NCBI GenBank assembly: GCA_959347315.1
Contig: OY365818.1
Location: 5,708,309-5,772,308 of the forward strand
DNA: 64,000 nucleotides
Direction of reading: 5' to 3'
DNA from: Bimastos eiseni
Lineage: Eukaryota > Annelida > Clitellata > Crassiclitellata > Lumbricidae
Under the pieces are notes generated by a model. That model was not told the DNA's origin. It worked only from the letters and a program-made list of their open reading frames with translations, and searched no databases. The position numbers were made by a program, and so were the translations under genes. Below are positions 61,101-64,000 of this stretch, piece after piece (position 1 is the first letter of the stretch; each line of letters begins with the position of its first letter).

Positions 61101-64000
61101 TCTGGGTATCATTGATTGTTGATACTGGGGTTCCTGAAGGACCTTCAGTAATCCCAGAATAAATTGATGTACCTATTTACTGAAGGACCTTCAGTAACCC
61201 TTACAGAATAGGTACATCAATTTATTAATTATTCCGTTCCCTATTTACTACTGCCCTAATTTTTGTTACCTTACGGCTACTGGAAGAAATAAATGTGAAT
61301 TGAATTGAAATAGTAGGAACAGTTACTACTGCTTCACCTGCATTGTTCTGGCTCGAATGAAGGGCAATCCTAAACCATGAAGGGACTGATTACCATCTCT
61401 ACAGGCAGAAATATCCTGAATATCACCAACCTTAGCAAAAATGTACATTTTTTTATTGTACTCCACCTGTGCTCAACTGTAAATGCATCCGGCTCAAACA
61501 AAGATGTCAATATTTATTGCAGTTCATCCGTCATTAGAAAACATAGATAGATCAAAGATGGATCAAGATAGAGCTAAGAGTGACAGCCACAATAAGTATT
61601 TTATTGCATTTAGATCTTTGCCGGGCGAACATTCAGAAGCGCTTCCAGTGCGTAAGGTTCGAAAGAACAAGCAGGTGTTGAGAAAATTGGAAGTGGATGA
61701 GAGACTGTCAGATAGAAGGGTACAGCAAACACAAGGAGGAAGCGCATTCCAAAAGAGAAGGACCATTTGAAGCAAAGGACAGTTATAGTACCCGAAAGCT
61801 AGAGGCTAAGTCAACTGGAGGAGCCGAAAGTATGGTGAGTGGAAGCTTAATGAGGCTGAAGTGCATAAAATGCATCGACTTTGTTTAAAATGAAATAATG
61901 CACCATAAATTCCATAATGACTCCACCACTGTTCCTGCTCTGAATGTGCTAGTCCCAAGCCTACATGAAGGAGGAGGGAGATGTTAATTTTCTTAGTTAT
62001 CAAGCGGTATAGTTGAACTAAAACCACTACTGCTCTGCAGATAACTCAGGTATCATTATTGTGTAAGTTCAGAACATGGGTATGGGTTGTCCTACAATAA
62101 TGTTCTTTTCCACAAATCCGGCTGACTTTAAATATCTGTTAGTGAGGCTTAAAAATGATTCAGTTTGGGTAATCATAGGCTCTGGATAGTGTGTCCATCA
62201 AATGGCATTTAACTATAATTCAGGCGAGCACAGAGAGCGTCTCTGAGTAGATATCTTGAAGGGGCGCTATATAAATGCTCGATTACATTACATTGCATAA
62301 AATATGCAACGCGGTTGCGACCTAATTGCGATAGTCTCCAGTTCAATCTCAACCATACAATTCTCAGACTGCAGGACATGTGACAATTATTAACATGTTT
62401 CCCACATTGTTTCTAAGTTCACTGTCCTCATCCTCCAGATCTCAGTTTGAGTGTGTGATTCAACACAGTTTAGTCTGGGTCATCATTGGCTTTAGATAGC
62501 CTCCACAATCTAGAAACCGCAACGTACGCATTTTTTTAGCTACTTCTACTGCAATACCCACAGGCATGCACATCGATCCTGAAGCTCAAAGCCTTATACT
62601 CGTGTACCCAACCATTCACTGGCTCATAACAGACAGCATCAACAAAAGAGACCTTCAACTGCAAGCACATGGGTACCCCATATGCCGCAAACACAGGGTA
62701 CCCTATACACTGCATGCACAGGGTACCCTTTGCAGCATACACTGCAGTTATACACAAGCAACAAAGGCTGGCATCTGGATTTATATCACATGTGTGCAGA
62801 GCGAAGGTCACAATTCACATAAACAGACCAATTCCTTCTATATTTAGAACAGACTATATAGATATCAGATGCGTTTGTCTATAGACATACTGATATATAA
62901 GGACATTGATATAGCGCCTATACGGGGAAACTTCATTGTCACCTCATATGGGTTGCTTGTTATAATCATGACTGAGTTTCTAACCCAATATAGAGTCGTG
63001 AAACACCAGTATATTTCTTAACAGCAGTAGTAATATCAATTTAACGAGTCCAACAGAGATCATTAGTGTAGCCCTCCTCCCTTATCCAGGCTTGGGACTG
63101 GCATAAGGGTGCAAACAGTGGATGAGTATATTTCTTAGTAGTTTACTCGTAGGACTTATGTCTGCATCTCGAGGAAGACAAACAAAGACATGGAAAACGT
63201 GTGACAAGATTACCTGGAACAAGTGAAAGCAAACACATTGATTTTTCGGGATCCACTTTTATCGACTTTTGGTAATCTGGTAGATGGCGCAATCGATCCG
63301 TTTACCTAAGAGATCATTTATAATATAAACTTGCCAGAGTGGAGATCTTCAAGGAGGACTCGTTTGAGTGGTCAAGCGATATTCCATTTTTTGCACTTTG
63401 GAGTTATGTTCTTTAAAATTTGATAAATTGCATTGTCATGCAAGCGTGACATGCGTGCAAAATTTCCGCTCTGTAGGTCGACGAGAACATACCGAAAAAA
63501 GAGTTGACAAACTGTACACTGCATCCATGACAAACTTTACACAAGTCAAGATAAAGAAAAAAGGGTAAAAAGACAATGACACAGAGACCAAGAAAATGAA
63601 ATCGCTAACACTTCATACACTGACTCTTGTTCTACCTCAAGGGACTGTGAGCACATCTTCTTACTATTACCTCCTATTAATTACTTAATTAGTTGTTGGC
63701 TAACTACTGAAACAGCAAAGAAAAACACTTACTTGACAGTCCATTTGATGTCGAAGTCGTTGCTCCATCCTTCAGCCAAACCGCTTCAAATCCCATATCG
63801 TCAATCTTCCCCGCAATTTCTTCCACACTCAGCTTTCCAGGATAGTACTCCACAGCAGCATTTTCCAGTTCCAAAGAAACCTTTATGGAGACGATTCCAT
63901 CAACGGCCGATACGGAAGATTCTATATTTCTGACACACGAGTGACAGGTCATTCCCTTAATAGATATCATACAACTACTAGGAGGCACATCTTGTGACGC
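42339..64000 (-). CDS. ATP7: Copper-transporting P1B-type ATPase (ATP7 family), 19 exons, 5' end off the window
   Basis: ATP7 proteins use ATP to move Cu(I) from the cytosol into the Golgi lumen or out of the cell. The 19 exons on the minus strand join to 3393 bases (1131 codons with stop), all phases agreeing. In order they carry three HMA metal-binding domains with CxxC (e1, e2-e3, e4-e5), TM1-TM2 (e6), TM3-TM4 (e7), the actuator domain with TGES (e8-e9), TM5 (e10), TM6 with CPC (e11), DKTGT and SEHP (e12), the N-domain (e13-e14), TGDN (e15), GDGVND (e16), TM7 with the YN pair (e17), TM8 with the M-x-x-S pair (e18) and a cytosolic tail with DKQGLL and a C-terminal SSV (e19). Vertebrates have one or two paralogues (ATP7A, ATP7B) with six HMA domains; more domains probably lie to the right of the window. 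The DK-x-x-LL signal resembles that of ATP7A. All catalytic motifs are intact, so it looks functional. Confidence 0.97.
42643..43116 (-). other. ATP7 intron with SINE-like repeat at about 42835-42975
   Basis: The stretch 'ccttgcatggctgttcaatt', 'ctcttgtaataacttgtcat' matches 58165-58255. The rest is unassigned AT-rich sequence. Confidence 0.55.
43117..43219 (-). CDS. ATP7: ATP7 e18: TM8 with copper-site Met and Ser
   Basis: 103 bases between acceptor 'gtgtttgtag' and donor 'ag|gtatgc'. It encodes '(G)[20 protein letters not shown]' and '[14 protein letters not shown]'. The 'MALSS' stretch supplies the conserved Met and Ser of TM8. Split codons join e17 (Gly) and e19 (Arg). Confidence 0.95.
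43285..43495 (-). mobile_element. tRNA-derived SINE (family 2), full-length type
   Basis: On the minus strand the head reads 'gtggctgatcggttagagcg' (A box) and 'gcaggttcgaccctc' (B box) with normal spacing. The body 'ggacttgctcaaggtcctta' and 'attgcagttgtactgcagag' matches 12130-12285. It sits between ATGT microsatellite runs (43260-43300 and 43495-43590). Confidence 0.8.
43495..43590. repeat. (ATGT)n with (ACGT) variants
   Basis: Tetranucleotide run 'atgtatgtatgtacatacgt' flanking the SINE. Confidence 0.9.
43591..43999 (-). other. ATP7 intron, unassigned
   Basis: No repeat or coding segment recognised. Confidence 0.5.
44000..44117 (-). CDS. ATP7: ATP7 e17: hinge and TM7 with YN
   Basis: 118 bases between acceptor 'catcctttgcag' and donor 'gcag|gttact'. 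It encodes '[20 protein letters not shown]' and '[19 protein letters not shown]'. 'YN' are the TM7 Cu(I)-coordinating residues of the family. Confidence 0.96.
44285..44465. repeat. Degenerate roughly 12-base repeat in ATP7 intron
   Basis: Units like 'aatgattagaca' and 'caatgcctagacaatgaata', starting about 50 bases after the e16 donor. Confidence 0.7.
44518..44721 (-). CDS. ATP7: ATP7 e16: P-domain end with GDGVND
   Basis: 204 bases between acceptor 'tgtgtcatag' and donor 'cgg|gtaatt', phase 0 at both ends. It encodes '[20 protein letters not shown]', then '[18 protein letters not shown]' and '[16 protein letters not shown]'. The two Asp of GDGVND bind Mg2+ at the phosphorylation site. Overlapping frames on either strand are shadows. 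Confidence 0.96.
44785..45000 (+). mobile_element. LINE/SINE 3' tail
   Basis: 'tcagactcattttacactcg', 'ccttaaaactgttctcttta' and 'gctgtaggggtcggaagcgc', then 'accttgaaggggtgctatac' and 'gaatgaat'. '[11 protein letters not shown]' is the LINE C-terminal helix. Confidence 0.65.
45075..45400 (+). mobile_element. LINE 3' end in ATP7 intron
   Basis: Plus-strand '[20 protein letters not shown]' and '[13 protein letters not shown]' (near 45200-45315) are the conserved CR1-like C-terminus. It is followed by the tail 'cggactgggagcacttctga' and 'atcttgaaggggtgctatat'. Confidence 0.85.
45427..45816 (+). repeat. Interspersed repeat, copy 1 (about 390 bp)
   Basis: Shares ordered blocks with 63220-63574: 'tggtaatctggtagatgg', 'aagagatcattta', 'cattgtcatgcaag', 'ctctgtaggtc', 'atgacaaactttac'-like and 'aagaaaagagggtaaaa'-like ends. 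Family not recognised. It ends about 19 bases from the e15 splice donor. Confidence 0.8.
45835..45977 (-). CDS. ATP7: ATP7 e15: P-domain with TGDN
   Basis: 143 bases between acceptor 'ttcatttcag' and donor 'cag|gtgtgc'. It encodes '(N)[20 protein letters not shown]', then '[20 protein letters not shown]' and Q. TGDN is the conserved P-domain motif. Confidence 0.96.
46470..46705. repeat. (AAAC)n array
   Basis: 'acaaacaaacaaacacacaa' tetranucleotide repeat, preceded by ATGT-like and (TA)n runs at 46350-46465. The CLFV/TNKQ open frames on both strands are artefacts. Confidence 0.95.
46779..46922 (-). CDS. ATP7: ATP7 e14: N-domain end
   Basis: 144 bases between acceptor 'gtctgaattcag' and donor 'aaca|gtaagt'. 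It encodes '[20 protein letters not shown]' onward through '[16 protein letters not shown]'. 'VLIGNR.WL' and 'GHTAVL' are conserved in the family. Part of this exon is duplicated at 47010-47077. Confidence 0.95.
47010..47077 (-). pseudogene. Partial copy of ATP7 e14 in the preceding intron
   Basis: 68 bases matching e14 plus its donor position (46778-46833) with three substitutions and a 12-base in-frame insertion ('agttgacatcac'). It reads '[17 protein letters not shown]' and then 'CAVN', with the donor changed from 'gtaagt' to 'gtatat'. It is cut off by (TA)n on the upstream side, so there is no acceptor. Confidence 0.85.
47076..47126. repeat. (TA)n microsatellite
   Basis: Pure TA run next to the e14 partial copy. 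Confidence 0.9.
47305..47395 (+). mobile_element. SINE tail repeat
   Basis: 'ctggcattgggtgctctttt', 'gagtagtcaccttaaaggag' and 'cactattcataaattctcat', just downstream of the e13 donor on the other strand. Confidence 0.6.
47427..47580 (-). CDS. ATP7: ATP7 e13: N-domain (VPGSGLKC)
   Basis: 154 bases. It encodes '[20 protein letters not shown]' and '[12 protein letters not shown]', then a polar variable stretch. 'F.AVPG.G..C' is the conserved ATP-binding N-domain motif of the family. The acceptor is 'gtcaatgcccaag'; the donor 'gat|gtcagt' is chosen because phase 1 is required by e14. The open frame continues past the donor, so this 3' border is the least certain. Confidence 0.85.
47755..48000 (-). 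mobile_element. SINE of the 'TATATAGCGCC' family, antisense, long copy
   Basis: 'aaatttatatagcgcctccc', 'tgagaggtgttcccgaccta', then 'cagttttaaggttttgaggc', 'ggggaggtggcgtattgcta' and 'ggagttcattccatgtcgtc'. The longest copy of the family in the window. Confidence 0.65.
48282..48461 (-). CDS. ATP7: ATP7 e12: phosphorylation site DKTGT and SEHP
   Basis: 180 bases, phase 0 at both ends, between acceptor 'gatcctttgtag' and donor 'cag|gtgaca'. It encodes '[20 protein letters not shown]' through '[20 protein letters not shown]' and KQ. The Asp of DKTGT is the phosphorylated residue. SEHP holds the conserved N-domain His, whose change is a common Wilson disease mutation in human ATP7B. Confidence 0.97.
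48670..48820 (-). mobile_element. SINE tail repeat, antisense
   Basis: 'tatgcaatttaaatagcaag', 'ttcagaggcgctcctgaccc' and 'aggcccggtcaaagaggaaa' match the family at 3585 and 47755. Confidence 0.6.
48850..49038 (-). CDS. ATP7: ATP7 e11: TM6 with CPC
   Basis: 189 bases between acceptor 'gtgtcttgcag' and donor 'aag|gtttgt'. It encodes '[20 protein letters not shown]', '[20 protein letters not shown]' and '[19 protein letters not shown]'. CPC is the membrane Cu(I) site that defines heavy-metal P-type ATPases. Confidence 0.97.
49130..49260. repeat. (TA)n/(TG) compound microsatellite
   Basis: Three repeats of an approximately 43-base unit with 'atatatgtgtgtatatatat' and 'tatagatata'. Confidence 0.9.
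49522..49656 (-). CDS. ATP7: ATP7 e10: APIQQLAD and TM5
   Basis: 135 bases, phase 0, between acceptor 'taaatttcag' and donor 'ttg|gtacgc'. It encodes '[20 protein letters not shown]' and '[18 protein letters not shown]'. 'AP.QQLAD...GYFVP' is the family signature leading into TM5. Confidence 0.95.
49657..50725 (-). other. ATP7 intron, no feature recognised
   Basis: About 1.07 kb without a recognised repeat or coding segment. Confidence 0.6.
50726..50959 (-). CDS. ATP7: ATP7 e9: actuator domain with TGES
   Basis: 234 bases, phase 0, between acceptor 'tctttactag' and donor 'aag|gtaaga'. It encodes '[20 protein letters not shown]', '[18 protein letters not shown]' and '[20 protein letters not shown]'. 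The Glu of TGES is the actuator residue for dephosphorylation. The in-frame TAG that bounds the open frame is the intron's own end. Confidence 0.97.
51030..51115 (-). mobile_element. SINE tail repeat, antisense
   Basis: 'gcaatcaaactttcatacag', 'cgccccttcaagatatctac' and 'tcagaggcactctctgcgc' are the reverse complement of the family tail. Confidence 0.65.
51285..51650. repeat. Degenerate (GTAAATGTAA)n repeat in ATP7 intron
   Basis: Many 'aatgtaa', 'catgtaac' and 'tgtaagtgtaatat' units without a constant period. Confidence 0.65.
51923..52063 (-). CDS. ATP7: ATP7 e8: linker and actuator start
   Basis: 141 bases, phase 0, between acceptor 'attacatccag' and donor 'aag|gtggac'. It encodes '[20 protein letters not shown]', '[18 protein letters not shown]' and 'LVQRGDILK'. 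The acceptor has no pyrimidine tract, because the bases upstream are the tail of a SINE. Confidence 0.96.
52067..52155 (-). mobile_element. SINE tail directly upstream of the e8 acceptor
   Basis: On the minus strand it reads '...ggcgctatataaatgctcg' then 'attacattacattatattac' and runs straight into 'atccag|', the e8 acceptor. Same strand as the gene. Confidence 0.75.
52156..52669 (-). other. ATP7 intron, unassigned
   Basis: Contains three spaced 'tagcgccac' / 'agcgccacctac' elements (52398-52480) and a TA-rich run at 52555-52640. No gene. Confidence 0.5.
52670..52903 (-). CDS. ATP7: ATP7 e7: TM3-TM4
   Basis: 234 bases, phase 0, between acceptor 'gtcttttag'-type 'tgttttag' and donor 'aag|gtataa'. 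It encodes '[20 protein letters not shown]', '[18 protein letters not shown]', then '[20 protein letters not shown]'. 'NMDVLI.LAT' and 'F..TPPML..F..LGRWLE' are invariant in the family. Confidence 0.97.
52980..53290. repeat. Degenerate (CAT/ATT)n array in ATP7 intron
   Basis: 'attattattatcatcatcaa', 'catcatcatcattatcacca' and relatives. The Ile/Met/Val-rich frames are artefacts. Confidence 0.8.
53348..53585 (-). CDS. ATP7: ATP7 e6: TM1-TM2
   Basis: 238 bases between acceptor 'tttttttgtag' and donor 'cag|gtgggt'. It encodes '(R)[20 protein letters not shown]', a loop with several N-glycosylation sequons ('[13 protein letters not shown]'), and '[20 protein letters not shown]' and Q. It matches 'W..SFL..L.FG.PVM' and 'PGLS..N...F.LCT.VQ' of the family; the Pro replaces the usual Phe/Val. 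Confidence 0.95.
53690..53782 (+). mobile_element. LINE reverse transcriptase fragment
   Basis: Plus-strand '[20 protein letters not shown]' and PK correspond to the conserved 'HAFI.SRLDYCNSLL.GLP' block of CR1-like LINEs. It ends exactly where the piggyBac-like fragment begins. Confidence 0.85.
53783..54266 (-). mobile_element. piggyBac-like relic (transposase C-terminus and one terminus)
   Basis: The minus frame 54019-53783 ends in '[20 protein letters not shown]' and '[12 protein letters not shown]', the Cys-rich C-terminal domain of piggyBac transposases (CVVC ... YYC.xC); the final Cys codon is lost at the junction. Towards higher coordinates lie two 18-base subterminal inverted repeats (54190-54207 and 54234-54251, exact reverse complements built on 'aagccgg') and a terminus 'ttcaaaggg' followed by TTAA (54267-54270), the piggyBac target. 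Most of the transposase is deleted. Confidence 0.7.
54348..55922 (+). mobile_element. Tc1/mariner element with about 195-bp inverted repeats, DD37E-type
   Basis: 1575 bases flanked by TA (54346-54347 and 55923-55924). The ends begin 'gggtgactcgataggtcgag' and are inverted copies over about 195 bases with roughly ten mismatches. It lies in the ATP7 intron between e5 and e6, in the opposite orientation to the gene. It encodes a broken transposase (54589-55652). Confidence 0.92.
54589..55652 (+). pseudogene. Tc1/mariner transposase, frameshifted, with an internal stop
   Basis: N-terminal helix-turn-helix region with 'ARSQ'-like '[16 protein letters not shown]', then a linker with 'GGRKSVLT'. 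The catalytic part carries 'MFSDESPF' (first Asp), '[11 protein letters not shown]' (second Asp) and '[15 protein letters not shown]' (Glu), with 37 residues between the second Asp and the Glu. The reading frame changes once near 54975-54990, and a TAG stops it at 55272-55274, after which the same frame continues to 55652. It was full length (about 350 residues) before decay, and the Asp, Asp and Glu codons are all still present. Confidence 0.9.
56037..56116 (-). CDS. ATP7: ATP7 e5: end of third metal-binding domain and linker
   Basis: 80 bases between acceptor 'gtgtttaaacag' and donor 'ag|gtttgt'. It encodes '[20 protein letters not shown]' and 'HVKVIR'. 'LGF.A.L' ends the HMA fold, and 'LDH...I..W' leads into TM1. 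It was found by requiring phase 0 after e4 and one missing base before e6. Confidence 0.93.
56320..56440 (+). mobile_element. tRNA-derived SINE (family 1), body only
   Basis: 'ccggctgtacactgtcggtg', 'ggactggccacccaccctca' and 'tgctgaggctgagaaaatta' match 40130-40240. The tRNA head is missing. Confidence 0.65.
56740..57080. repeat. (AAT/AATA)n-rich low-complexity sequence
   Basis: A-rich runs 'aataataataaaaataataa' with little other content. Confidence 0.8.
57090..57290 (+). mobile_element. SINE (about 200 bp) with GCGC tail
   Basis: 'ggcatctgtcagctgttggt', 'ttactgtgcacagttttgct' and 'gtgcagagagcacctcagag', then 'ttaaaggtgcgctatataaa'. Same family and order as 14070-14315. Confidence 0.7.
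57346..57507 (-). CDS. ATP7: ATP7 e4: third metal-binding domain (MTCSSC)
   Basis: 162 bases, phase 0, between acceptor 'cattgattatag' and donor 'aag|gtgata'. It encodes '[20 protein letters not shown]', '[20 protein letters not shown]' and '[14 protein letters not shown]'. The two Cys of MTCSSC bind Cu(I) and receive copper from ATOX1-type chaperones. The fold finishes in e5. Confidence 0.96.
57520..57880. repeat. Degenerate (AATAAGAATCTTAATC)n repeat upstream of e4
   Basis: Units like 'caataagaatcttaatcaat' and 'aattaaacaataagaatctt' of about 35 bases. The array reaches to within about a dozen bases of the e4 acceptor. Confidence 0.8.
58303..58466 (-). CDS. ATP7: ATP7 e3: second half of second metal-binding domain
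   Basis: 164 bases between acceptor 'ttctttctgcag' and donor 'ctc|gtaagc'. It encodes '(G)[20 protein letters not shown]', '[20 protein letters not shown]' and a short linker '[11 protein letters not shown]'. 'V.SV.V.L.....V.YDP' and 'IGF.A' are HMA core strands. Confidence 0.95.
58498..59229 (-). other. ATP7 intron, no feature recognised
   Basis: AT-rich, unassigned. Confidence 0.55.
59230..59427 (-). CDS. ATP7: ATP7 e2: linker and first half of second metal-binding domain (MTCGSC)
   Basis: 198 bases between acceptor 'cttgtttccag' and donor 'aaag|gtatga'. A Pro/Leu-rich linker ('[20 protein letters not shown]') precedes '[20 protein letters not shown]' and '[10 protein letters not shown]'. 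MTCGSC is the Cu(I) site. Confidence 0.95.
59428..60165 (-). other. ATP7 intron, unassigned
   Basis: AT-rich with 'attaataat' runs near 59560-59650 and no gene signal. Confidence 0.5.
60166..60265 (+). mobile_element. LINE/SINE 3' tail
   Basis: 'cgccgtggtaggctgggagc', 'gactccgagtagacttcata' and 'gagggtgctacataaatgat', then (GAAT)n. Confidence 0.65.
60789..61015. repeat. Tandem duplication of an AT-rich unit (about 110 bp)
   Basis: Two copies of a unit with 'atatttcatttattcatcta', (TA)n and 'attgccagatgctattaggc', at about 60789-60898 and 60899-61010. Confidence 0.85.
61101..61225. repeat. Two adjacent hairpins with a shared 15-base palindrome
   Basis: Arms 'ataaattgatgtacctatt' (61159-61177) and its exact reverse complement (61207-61225) form a 19-base stem. 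Within its loop and again at 61134-61148 lies the palindrome 'ctgaaggaccttcag'. A first, shorter stem pairs 'ttctggg' (61100-61106) with 'cccagaa' (61153-61159). Confidence 0.8.
61226..62160 (-). other. ATP7 intron, mostly unassigned
   Basis: Contains one copy of the 'agtcccaagcctacatgaag' repeat at about 61915-61985. No coding exon recognised; the 95-codon plus frame at 61483 has no motif. Confidence 0.5.
62161..62300 (+). mobile_element. SINE 3' part
   Basis: 'caggcgagcacagagagcgt', 'ctctgagtagatatcttgaa' and 'ggggcgctatataaatgctc', then 'gattacattacattgc'. The clearest copy of the tail in the window. Confidence 0.75.
62301..63219 (-). other. ATP7 intron, mostly unassigned
   Basis: Direct repeats around 'cacagggtaccctatacact' at 62680-62735, an inverted copy of the 'cccaagcctgga' repeat at 63065-63120, and otherwise no recognised feature. 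Confidence 0.5.
63220..63574 (+). repeat. Interspersed repeat, copy 2 (about 355 bp)
   Basis: Same strand and block order as 45427-45816, with small indels. It lies about 160 bases from the e1 donor. Confidence 0.8.
63733..64000 (-). CDS. ATP7: ATP7 e1 in window: metal-binding domain (MTCHSC); open at the right edge
   Basis: At least 268 bases, ending at donor 'tcaa|gtaagt' in phase 1. It encodes '[20 protein letters not shown]', '[18 protein letters not shown]', '[20 protein letters not shown]' and '[10 protein letters not shown]', a complete HMA domain in one exon. The frame is still open at 64000 with no acceptor seen. The GTG at 63986-63988 is not a start. Confidence 0.95.

Overview
The window is a piece of an animal nuclear genome: genes are split by short GT–AG introns, the background is AT-rich, and microsatellites, SINEs and decayed LINE and DNA transposons fill most of the space. 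Three points suggest a marine invertebrate deuterostome, probably an echinoderm: many interspersed repeats ending in a 'TATATAGCGCC'-type block, a strong excess of the palindrome TAGGCCTA, and single-exon rhodopsin-class receptors. This placement is inference from pattern only. A 200-base assembly gap lies at 3146-3345.

Layout. 1-10 kb: retroelement debris, including an R4/Dong-like endonuclease fragment inside a (TAA)n array, plus one unrecognised coding exon at 1551-1964. 10.5-16.9 kb, minus strand: eight exons of a SKI8/WDR61-type WD40 gene, lacking the first few and about the last 29 codons. 17-24 kb: intergenic, with palindromic tetranucleotide arrays and a near-perfect foldback element. 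24.5-25.6 kb and 35.2-36.35 kb, plus strand: two related single-exon GPCR genes, with LINE fragments and a large (ACAT)n array between them. 36.4-42 kb: repeats only. 42.3-64 kb, minus strand: nineteen exons of a copper-transporting P1B-type ATPase (ATP7A/ATP7B family), from an N-terminal metal-binding domain at the right edge (gene continues off the window) to the stop codon at 42339.

The ATP7 exons were assembled by reading frames, splice sites and phase. The 19 exons total 3393 bases, exactly 1131 codons, and every junction phase agrees. They carry three CxxC metal-binding domains, TGES, CPC, DKTGT, SEHP, TGDN, GDGVND, the TM7 YN and TM8 Met/Ser copper residues, then a dileucine signal and a likely PDZ ligand at the C-terminus. 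Its introns hold a decayed DD37E-type Tc1/mariner element, a piggyBac-like relic, several SINEs, and a partial copy of one of its own exons.

How the genes work together: nothing links the three gene families functionally. SKI8 acts in mRNA surveillance and transcription, ATP7 exports copper, and the GPCRs are orphan receptors. The most distinctive features are tandem repeats beginning at or next to the 3' ends of coding exons, a receptor tail that appears to be built from a minisatellite, repeat-derived sequence at a splice acceptor, and two receptors lacking the TM6 W and P of the CWxP switch.
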